Source: Brucella gallinifaecis (GTDB taxonomy: Bacteria; Pseudomonadota; Alphaproteobacteria; Rhizobiales; Rhizobiaceae). From it: DNA of 64,000 nucleotides. The stretch's first letter is position 1. Every line of letters starts with the position of its first letter. Location: contig NZ_ML636800.1 of assembly GCF_006476605.1 (NCBI RefSeq), forward strand, positions 372,001 through 436,000, in the 5' to 3' direction. A program made the translations under genes and the position numbers. Positions 57,540-64,000 of the stretch are shown here, one piece after another. The notes under the pieces were generated by a model. The model had not been told where the DNA came from. It saw nothing but the letters and a program-made list of their open reading frames with translations, and did no database searches.

Positions 57540-59906
57540 TTGGCACGTCGTTTTCCCAAACCCGATACCGGACGGTCAGCCAGAACCGAACGACGTGCTG
57601 CTAAAGCAAAATCAGAAGCCGCTCTGTCTAATGATCCGGTTGCTTTTCTGCCGACGCGCGACGAGGTTCTCAAATTCATCCAAGAGAACCCGGACCGCGC
57701 CGGTAAACGCGAACTGGCCAAAGCTTTCAATATCAAAGGTGACGCACGCGTCTATCTCAAAGACCTGTTACGTGAATTAAGCGACGAAGGCTTGCTTGAA
57801 AAACGTGCCCGCCGTCTGTCGCGTCCAGGTGCGCTTCCGCCTATCGCAGTGCTCAATATTACTGGTCGTGACACGGATGGCGGTCTGCTTGCACGTCCAA
57901 CCGAGTGGGATGAAGAAAATTTCGGTCACCCACCGGTTGTTGCAATCCGCCGTACCCGCCTCAACAAATCATCCGATGGACCGGCAGTCGGCGTTGGCGA
58001 CCGGGTGCTGGCCAAAATTTTCCGCAACAAGGATAATGATGGCCCAGAATATTCGGCTCGTGTGATCAAGGTTGTTGATCACAGCAGCAATGCCGTGCTT
58101 GGCGTATTGCGCAAACTTGGGAATGATGAATGGAGGCTGGAGCCGGTCAATCGCAAGCAACCGGAAGTGCAGCTTGATCCGCAATCACTCGGAAATGCAA
58201 AAAGCGGTGATCTGGTTGAGGTCGAACTGACGTCTTCGCGACGCTACGGACTGCCAAGCGGCAAGGTCCGTCAGGTTGTAGGCTCTATCGACAGTGAAAA
58301 AGCGCTGTCCATGATTGCCATTCACGAGCATGAAATCCCGCATGTTTTCCCCGATGATGTCATCCGCGAAGCAGAATCAGCAAAAGCTGCAACACTGGAT
58401 GGCCGTGAAGACTGGCGCACAATGCCGCTTCTGACGATTGATCCGGCCGATGCCAAGGATCACGATGACGCGGTTTATGCAGAGCCGGATACGGATCCGA
58501 AGAATGTTGGCGGACATATCGTTGTCGTTGCGATCGCCGATGTGAGCGCCTATGTGCGCACCAACTCCCCGCTTGATCGCGAAGCATTAAAGCGCGGCAA
58601 TTCGGTTTATTTCCCGGACCGGGTTGTGCCAATGCTGCCAGAGCGCATTTCCAATGATCTGTGTTCGCTGCGTGAACTGGAAGATCGCCCTGCACTGGCT
58701 GTGCGCATGGTGTTCGATGCCAATGGACATAAGAAGGCGCATAAATTTCACCGTATTATGATGCGTTCGGCAGCCAAGCTTTCATACCAGCAGGCACAGG
58801 CGGCAATTGACGGGGCAACAGACGAAAAAACCGCTCCGATTCTGGATACGATTCTCAAACCGCTTTGGGCTGCATATGGCGCTCTCAAGCGTGGTCGGGA
58901 TGCGCGCGAACCGCTTGAACTGGACCTGCCGGAAAAGAAAATCCTGCTTGGTCCCGATGGCAAGGTCGACAAAGTGATCGTACCGGAACGACTGGATGCG
59001 CATAAGCTCATTGAAGAATTTATGATTCAGGCCAATGTAGCGGCAGCCGAAGTGCTTGAAGCGCACCGCCAGCCGCTGATTTTCCGTATTCATGACACGC
59101 CTGCACTCGCCAAACAGGAAGCGCTGCGCGAATTTTTGCGTACACTCGATATAAGTCTTGCAAAAGGCGCGGAGCTCAGACCCGGACAGTTCAACCGGAT
59201 ACTGGAGTCTGTTAAGGGCACAGACCATCAGGAACTGGTCAATCAGGTCGTTCTGCGCACGCAAAGCCAAGCGATCTACAGTCCTGACAATATCGGCCAT
59301 TTTGGTCTGCATTTGCGCAAATATGCCCATTTCACCTCGCCAATCCGCCGCTATGCCGATCTGATCGTTCATCGTGCCCTGATCAAGGCTCTCAACCTTG
59401 GTAAAGACGGGCTGAGCACGGACGAAGAAGCACAGCTTGAAGAAATCGCAGCGCTGATCTCTGCAACCGAGCGACGCGCCATGCTGGCCGAACGCGAAAC
59501 GGTTGATCGTCTGATCGCACATTTCCTCGCTGCACATCTTGGCGATGAATATGAAGGCCGCATTACCGGCGTGACCAAGGCAGGTCTGTTCGTTTCCCTT
59601 GCGACATATGGCGCGGACGGGCTTGTGCCCATTTCAACTTTGGGTGATGAATACTATCTTTATGATGAAGCAAACCATGCACTCGCTGGCGAAAGAAGCG
59701 GAAAAGGCTTCCGGCTGGGCGACAATGTAACGGTTAAATTGGTGGAAGCGCTTCCTGTGGCAGGTGCGCTTCGCTTTGAGATGGTTTCAGAACCGCATTC
59801 CCTGCCGATGTCGACGCGTTCGCATCATAAGGCAAGCAAGGGCATGCGCGGGCGCAGAGGAAAGCCGGCAGGTGTTTCGCGCTCAACAAGAAAAGGTCGC
59901 AGATGA
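57540..59906 (+). CDS. rnr: Ribonuclease R
   Basis: 788 aa 3'-5' exoribonuclease. N-terminal winged helix (FIQENPDRAGKRELAKAFNIKGDARVYLKDLLREL), cold-shock domains, the RNB catalytic core with acidic cluster TIDPADAKDHDDAVYAE (near 297-313), YFPDRVVPMLPERISNDLCSL and HFTSPIRRYADLIVHR, then an S1 domain (EGRITGVTKAGLFVSLATYGADGLVPISTL) and a basic tail. It degrades structured RNA. The start is a TTG at 57540 with AGGAG overlapping the topA stop. It overlaps the DUF983 gene by four bases. Confidence 0.96.
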   Translation: MARRFPKPDTGRSARTERRAAKAKSEAALSNDPVAFLPTRDEVLKFIQENPDRAGKRELAKAFNIKGDARVYLKDLLRELSDEGLLEKRARRLSRPGALPPIAVLNITGRDTDGGLLARPTEWDEENFGHPPVVAIRRTRLNKSSDGPAVGVGDRVLAKIFRNKDNDGPEYSARVIKVVDHSSNAVLGVLRKLGNDEWRLEPVNRKQPEVQLDPQSLGNAKSGDLVEVELTSSRRYGLPSGKVRQVVGSIDSEKALSMIAIHEHEIPHVFPDDVIREAESAKAATLDGREDWRTMPLLTIDPADAKDHDDAVYAEPDTDPKNVGGHIVVVAIADVSAYVRTNSPLDREALKRGNSVYFPDRVVPMLPERISNDLCSLRELEDRPALAVRMVFDANGHKKAHKFHRIMMRSAAKLSYQQAQAAIDGATDEKTAPILDTILKPLWAAYGALKRGRDAREPLELDLPEKKILLGPDGKVDKVIVPERLDAHKLIEEFMIQANVAAAEVLEAHRQPLIFRIHDTPALAKQEALREFLRTLDISLAKGAELRPGQFNRILESVKGTDHQELVNQVVLRTQSQAIYSPDNIGHFGLHLRKYAHFTSPIRRYADLIVHRALIKALNLGKDGLSTDEEAQLEEIAALISATERRAMLAERETVDRLIAHFLAAHLGDEYEGRITGVTKAGLFVSLATYGADGLVPISTLGDEYYLYDEANHALAGERSGKGFRLGDNVTVKLVEALPVAGALRFEMVSEPHSLPMSTRSHHKASKGMRGRRGKPAGVSRSTRKGRR

Positions 59907-60367
59907 ACACGCTAGAGGCCAATTCCACAAATAGTCAGCTCCAGGCTTTTGGAGACAATAGTCAGAAAACAGCACGGCCCACCCGCAATCTCGGACAAGC
60001 CATGTGGCGCGGGTTTAAATCCCGCTGTCCGCATTGTGGTGAAGGCAAGCTGTTTCGTGCTTTTGTGAAACCCGTTGATCATTGCTCCATCTGTGGCGAA
60101 GACTACACGGAGCAACGTGCCGATGACCTTCCGGCCTATCTGACAATCCTTATTGTCGGTCATATCGTGGTCGGTGCCTTTATGGGTGTCGAAGCAACAA
60201 CAAATCTGCCACTTTGGGCACATATGGCCATTTGGGGACCGATGATTGTGCTGATGTCGCTGGCGCTGCTGCAACCGATCAAGGGCGCAACCATTGGCCT
60301 GCAATGGGCCTTGTTCATGCATGGTTTTGGCGCAAAAGGTGAAGGCGAATACGGCGACGTCACCTGA
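59903..60367 (+). CDS. DUF983 family membrane protein
   Basis: 154 aa. An N-terminal zinc-ribbon-like part holds two CxxC pairs (CPHCGEGKLF and CSICGEDY, near 40-65), followed by DDLPAYLTILIVGHIVVG and a second hydrophobic segment (MAIWGPMIVLMSLALLQPIKGATIGLQWALF). DUF983 proteins are widespread in alphaproteobacteria and of unknown function. It overlaps rnr by four bases (ATGA) and is probably in the topA-rnr transcript. Confidence 0.9.
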   Translation: MNTLEANSTNSQLQAFGDNSQKTARPTRNLGQAMWRGFKSRCPHCGEGKLFRAFVKPVDHCSICGEDYTEQRADDLPAYLTILIVGHIVVGAFMGVEATTNLPLWAHMAIWGPMIVLMSLALLQPIKGATIGLQWALFMHGFGAKGEGEYGDVT

Positions 60368-60381
60368 CAGGGATTTCCCCC

Positions 60382-61134
60382 GTGACGTTTCCTGCCCATG
60401 CTCCTTCTCATATGACCGGAATGCCGCTTCGCCCACGCGATGCAGCGTCACTTCTTCTCATTGATCGTAGTGAACATGTTCCACGTATCCTGATGGGCCG
60501 CCGCCATCCTTCTCTGGCTTTTATGCCCGGGAAATATGTCTTCCCCGGAGGCCGGGCAGATTCCAATGATGGCAATATAAAAGCTGCAACAGAGTTAAGC
60601 GCCGAGGACACGATTAAGCTGGTAAACGGCATGGGATCGCGGGCCTCGCAACGACGGGCGCGGGCACTGGGATTATGCGCAATCCGCGAAACATTTGAGG
60701 AAACAGGGCTGAAATTTGCACGCGTCGCTGCAACCCGCAACTTGTCATCAAAGGGTATCAATTATTCTGCAAATAAGAATTGGATAGAGTTTCTGGATGG
60801 GGGAGCATTGCCGGCGCTCAGTGCATTGCGCTATTTTGCACGTGCCATCACCCCACCGGGAAATATCCGTCGCTTTGATACACGTTTCTTCATTGCTTTT
60901 CGTGACAGCATGCCAGAGCTGGCCAGTCAGAGGCTTGTTCCCAGTGGAGAACTTCAGGATCTGGATTGGGTTGCCATAGATGAAGTTGATAAACTTGATG
61001 TCGCCCGTATTACTCAGACTATTCTGAAAGAAGCACAAATGCTACTGACGGACCTCCGGCACGATTTGCCACCAAATATTCCGGTAGTGCAATATAGCAA
61101 GCGGCATGGCCGCTTTGTTCGCGAAGTGATCTGA
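60382..61134 (+). CDS. NUDIX hydrolase
   Basis: 250 aa. The NUDIX box is present but stretched: MPGKYVFPGGRAD, then an insertion, then AIRETFEETGLKFA carrying the RExxEExG metal site. The inserted ~45 residues and the C-terminal part resemble CoA/ADP-sugar NUDIX proteins of Rhizobiales. GTG start with ACAGGGA upstream; an ATG at 60412 is a shorter alternative. It hydrolyses an unidentified nucleoside diphosphate derivative. It follows DUF983 by 14 bases. Confidence 0.88.
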   Translation: MTFPAHAPSHMTGMPLRPRDAASLLLIDRSEHVPRILMGRRHPSLAFMPGKYVFPGGRADSNDGNIKAATELSAEDTIKLVNGMGSRASQRRARALGLCAIRETFEETGLKFARVAATRNLSSKGINYSANKNWIEFLDGGALPALSALRYFARAITPPGNIRRFDTRFFIAFRDSMPELASQRLVPSGELQDLDWVAIDEVDKLDVARITQTILKEAQMLLTDLRHDLPPNIPVVQYSKRHGRFVREVI

Positions 61135-61138
61135 TCCC

Positions 61139-62350
61139 ATGAATACAGAAATCCATCCCGCTGGCCTCGCATCGCAGCAGCCCGACAACGGTCCTGGCGA
61201 AAACAATTTACAGTGGCGTTCTCTTGCCGCAGCAATCGCTACGATCAGCGCTATGGGTGCGGCTATAGGGCTTGGTATTCCGCTCCTCAGCGTTCTGCTG
61301 GAAAGCCGTGGCTATTCAGCCAGTATGATTGGTGCCAATACAGCCGTGGCAGGCCTTGCTTCAATCGCTGCAGCACCGCTTGCAGCACCAATCGCCGCTC
61401 GCCTTGGTGTGGCCAAAGCTATTGTCCTGATGCTGCTGATTGGCAGTGTCGCATTTCTTGGTTTTCATTTTTTCCAGCCACTCTGGGCGTGGTTTGCATT
61501 GCGAATCGTTCTTCACTTTGCGCTGACTGCGCTTTTCGTTCTGTCCGAATACTGGATTAATGCGTCCGCCCCTCCAGAAAAACGCGGCCTCGTACTCGGT
61601 ATCTACGCAACATCGCTATCACTTGGCTTTGCACTTGGACCATGGCTGTTTTCAAAAATCGGCAGTGCTGGCGGCCTGCCATTTTATGTTGGATTCGCAA
61701 TCATCCTCATTGCAATCATTCCGGTATTGATTGCATGGCGCGACAGCCCGGATTTTGAGGAAGGGGAACATGTTCCCTTCCTGCCTTTCATTTTTGCAGT
61801 ACCGACCGCAACAATGGCAGTTTTCGTTTTTGGTGCGGTTGAAACCGGCGGCTTCGCCCTGTTTCCGGTATTCGGCGCACGGGTCGGCTATGATGAAGGT
61901 GATGCAGCGCTTCTGCTGACCATGATCGGTCTTGGCAATGTTTTAATGCAAATACCGCTTGGAATCATCAGCGACAAAATTTCAGACCGCCGCAAGCTTC
62001 TGCTGTTCTGCGCTGTCACGGGTCTGGCCGGTATGATCGCCCTGCCATACCTCATGGAAAACTGGTATATGATGGCGGCTGTGCTGTTCCTTTGGGGTGG
62101 TGTTGTTGCAGGCCTTTACACAGTTGGCCTTGCCCATCTTGGTTCAAAACTGACCGGACGCGAACTGGCATCCGCCAATGCTGCTTTCATCTTCTGCTAT
62201 GCCATTGGCATGTTGGCAGGCCCGCAGGCAGTCGGAGTTGGCATGGATATAGCAGGACCAAAAGGTTTCCCGCTCACACTGGGGGTATTTTTTGCAGCTT
62301 TTGCACTCTTTGCTGCGATTAGGCTTATTCAAAGGAAGAAGCAGGGTTGA
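61139..62350 (+). CDS. MFS transporter
   Basis: 403 aa, twelve hydrophobic segments. MFS landmarks: GANTAVAGLASIAAAPLAAPIAARLGVAKA in the N half, SEYWINASAPPEKRGLVLGIYATSLSLGFALGP, and LLTMIGLGNVLMQIPLGIISDKISDRRKLLLF in the C half. The SEYWIN motif places it in the YcaD-like branch. Substrate unknown. It begins four bases after the NUDIX stop. Confidence 0.9.
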   Translation: MNTEIHPAGLASQQPDNGPGENNLQWRSLAAAIATISAMGAAIGLGIPLLSVLLESRGYSASMIGANTAVAGLASIAAAPLAAPIAARLGVAKAIVLMLLIGSVAFLGFHFFQPLWAWFALRIVLHFALTALFVLSEYWINASAPPEKRGLVLGIYATSLSLGFALGPWLFSKIGSAGGLPFYVGFAIILIAIIPVLIAWRDSPDFEEGEHVPFLPFIFAVPTATMAVFVFGAVETGGFALFPVFGARVGYDEGDAALLLTMIGLGNVLMQIPLGIISDKISDRRKLLLFCAVTGLAGMIALPYLMENWYMMAAVLFLWGGVVAGLYTVGLAHLGSKLTGRELASANAAFIFCYAIGMLAGPQAVGVGMDIAGPKGFPLTLGVFFAAFALFAAIRLIQRKKQG

Positions 62351-62448
62351 CTTTTCGCCCTTAATCCGTAGTGTCGCGCCGAATTTCCGCTTCTAGCCAA
62401 TTGGTGAGACTCGCAGCGGTTTAATCATGAAAGAGCAGGTATTTCGAT

Positions 62449-62616
62449 ATGGCCAAGGCTACGACCATCAAGATCAAGCTTTTGTCGACCGCTGACACCG
62501 GCTTCTTCTACGTAACGAAGAAGAACAGCCGCACGATGACGGACAAGATGACAAAAACCAAATATGACCCGATTGCGCGCAAGCACGTCGAGTTCAAAGA
62601 AACGAAGATTAAGTAA
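62449..62616 (+). CDS. rpmG: 50S ribosomal protein L33
   Basis: 55 aa, basic, starting [28 protein letters not shown] and ending [18 protein letters not shown]. The protein has no cysteine, so it is the zinc-independent (C-) form. It is short and was found by reading the gap between the MFS gene and pleD. A strong terminator follows 36 bases on. Confidence 0.97.
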   Translation: MAKATTIKIKLLSTADTGFFYVTKKNSRTMTDKMTKTKYDPIARKHVEFKETKIK

Positions 62617-62652
62617 TTCGTTTCTGCTGCCAGATTGATTGGCAAAAATCCC

Positions 62653-62683
62653 AAAAGCCGTCTCTTATGAGACGGCTTTTTTT
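62653..62683 (+). terminator. Terminator of rpmG
   Basis: AAAAGCCGTCTC (62653-62664) pairs with GAGACGGCTTTT (62669-62680), 4-base loop, then TTT. It is also positioned to stop pleD from the other strand, since the A-run gives a U-run there. Confidence 0.85.
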
Positions 62684-62698
62684 ATGAATTCCAAATGT

Positions 62699-64000
62699 TC
62701 AGGCTGCTGACAAAACAATCCGATTGCGGCCTTTTTTCTTTGCCTCATAAAGAGCTGCATCTGTGCGAGCGAAAAGTGCTTCCATCGTATCGCCCCCCAT
62801 CAGCCGCATCGAAGCAATGCCAATGCTGATTGTCATATCGACCTGATGCTTACCGGCAGAGAGCAGAAATGGCTGTTCTATTACGGCTTCGCGAATGCGT
62901 TCAGCCACGGCCGCAGCCGCTGCCAGATCAGTATCGGGCAGCACAACGGCAAACTCTTCGCCACCATAACGGCACATGACATCCATACCGCGAATCTTTT
63001 TGCGCAACCGTGCCGCAAACTCACGCAGCACATCATCACCACCATCATGACCATATTGATCATTGATGCGTTTGAAATGGTCGAAGTCAATCATAATAAC
63101 CGATAGCGGCCTCTCGCGGCCTGTCGCACGCGACAGAAGCACAGGCATGTGAGTATCCAGGTAACGTCGATTATGCAGCCCTGTGAGGCTGTCTGTGACC
63201 GCCATGGTGATTGTACGATGCATACTGTGGCGCAACAGATCATTATAGCACTTACGCCTGATCTGGGTGCGTAGCCGTGCATAAAGCTCAAGCTTCTCCA
63301 GTGGCCGCATGACATAATCATTCACCCCCAGCTCAAGGGCACGCACAACAAGGGAACCTTCGTCTTCATTAACGATCAGTATGATCGGGACCAGCCTCGT
63401 TCGCTCAATCGTACGTATCTGTGAACACAAACGAAGCGGATCGTAATAAGTAAAATCTGCTGAAACAATGATGCTGTCATAATCATTTTCAATCGCCTTG
63501 ATGAGAGCATCATTGGCATTATGCGCGACATCAACGAAATAATCTTCGCCCAGAATCATCCGTAGTCTTACGCCGGCAATTTCATTTTCGTCGACAATGA
63601 GAAGACGCGCTGCGTCTTCTCCGCCGCCAAAACGACCTGAAAGTTTGGTAGCCAACAATGCTTCAACTTCCGTATCAGCAACCGTACCGGTTCGTTGAAA
63701 CAACTCATCAGAAACCATTTTAAGGCGAGCAAGGCTTTTGACACGGGAAAGCAATTGAAGATCATTCACCGGCCTGGTCATGAAGTCGTCAGCCCCGGCT
63801 TCAAGCCCGCTGATTTTATTTGCCGCCCCACTAAGAGCTGTCAGAAACACAATTGGAATATTGGTCGTACGGGGATCATCTTTAAGCCGGCGACAAACCT
63901 CGTAGCCTTCCAGGTCCGGTAAAACTACATCGAGAATAACAATATCAATCTGGCCACCAAGGCAGATTTCAATTGCCTCAGCTCCATTGGAAGCTGTAAC
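62699..64000 (-). CDS. pleD: PleD-type response regulator with diguanylate cyclase domain (5' end outside window)
   Basis: At least 433 codons remain; the N-terminus is cut by the window edge. The first receiver domain is readable from VTASNGAEAIEICLGGQIDIVILDVVLPDLEG (phospho-acceptor Asp in ILDVVLP) to GADDFMTRP. The second receiver (LLIVDENEIAGVRLRMILGEDYF onwards) lacks a clear acceptor loop, as in other PleD proteins. The GGDEF domain has the GGEEF active site and an intact inhibitory RGMD site five residues before it. It makes cyclic di-GMP. In receiver one the conserved Lys before Pro is Arg (TRP). Confidence 0.93.
   Translation of the reverse strand, partial: VTASNGAEAIEICLGGQIDIVILDVVLPDLEGYEVCRRLKDDPRTTNIPIVFLTALSGAANKISGLEAGADDFMTRPVNDLQLLSRVKSLARLKMVSDELFQRTGTVADTEVEALLATKLSGRFGGGEDAARLLIVDENEIAGVRLRMILGEDYFVDVAHNANDALIKAIENDYDSIIVSADFTYYDPLRLCSQIRTIERTRLVPIILIVNEDEGSLVVRALELGVNDYVMRPLEKLELYARLRTQIRRKCYNDLLRHSMHRTITMAVTDSLTGLHNRRYLDTHMPVLLSRATGRERPLSVIMIDFDHFKRINDQYGHDGGDDVLREFAARLRKKIRGMDVMCRYGGEEFAVVLPDTDLAAAAAVAERIREAVIEQPFLLSAGKHQVDMTISIGIASMRLMGGDTMEALFARTDAALYEAKKKGRNRIVLSAA

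Noticed and set aside
58782-59537. 251-codon frame opposite rnr
   Set aside because: Long, but antisense to the conserved RNB domain and without protein features; arises from codon bias of rnr.

Overview
The window looks like a chromosomal segment of an alphaproteobacterium of the Brucellaceae (Brucella / Ochrobactrum / Pseudochrobactrum group). GatCA, UgpBAEC, ParE, the pyrB-pyrC-plsY-dprA-topA-rnr block, the BA14K protein and the cysteine-free L33 all look Brucella-like in sequence and order. Base composition by eye is nearer 50 % GC than the roughly 57 % of Brucella, so a lower-GC genus such as Pseudochrobactrum is my guess; no 16S gene is present to test this.

Region by region. 1-1570 is a decayed mobile zone: a broken IS3-family transposase and a broken tyrosine-recombinase integrase lie next to tRNA-Asn(GTT). 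An AT-rich AraC-type regulator follows. 3.0-6.7 kb is a sitABCD manganese/iron ABC importer behind two Fur-family-like palindromes. 6.9-12.6 kb is an ABC importer of unknown substrate with its own LacI regulator and a 2H-type (cyclic) phosphodiesterase. 12.7-17.8 kb holds amino-acid catabolism: an aldo/keto reductase, a DadA-like FAD oxidoreductase, a polar-amino-acid binding protein and a probable lysine 6-dehydrogenase with a divergent Lrp regulator. 17.8-21.8 kb has MgtC/SapB, adenine deaminase and a D-aminopeptidase-like hydrolase.

22.2-26.5 kb is the glycerol-3-phosphate importer ugpBAEC behind a probable Pho box. 26.5-39.4 kb is dominated by sugar-acid metabolism: gluconokinase, a FadR-type regulator, a XylX-like FAH-family dehydratase, then a seven-gene TRAP-transporter and enzyme cluster with a divergent FadR regulator. 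An AzgA-type purine permease lies between.

From about 39.4 kb to the end the window is mostly core genome: BA14K, lipB, an EamA exporter, parE, gatCA, a UPF0173 hydrolase, ruvX, aidB, pyrB with a pseudo-dihydroorotase, plsY, dprA, topA, rnr, a DUF983 protein, a NUDIX hydrolase, an MFS transporter, rpmG and pleD (cut by the window end). Two small conserved-looking proteins (60 and 56 aa) sit in this part.

I see no CRISPR array, rRNA, toxin-antitoxin pair, intact prophage or obvious defence system. The best candidates for new biology are the ABC/LacI/2H-phosphodiesterase operon, the TRAP sugar-acid cluster of unassigned substrate, and an acetyltransferase whose reading frame runs through palindromic repeat DNA.
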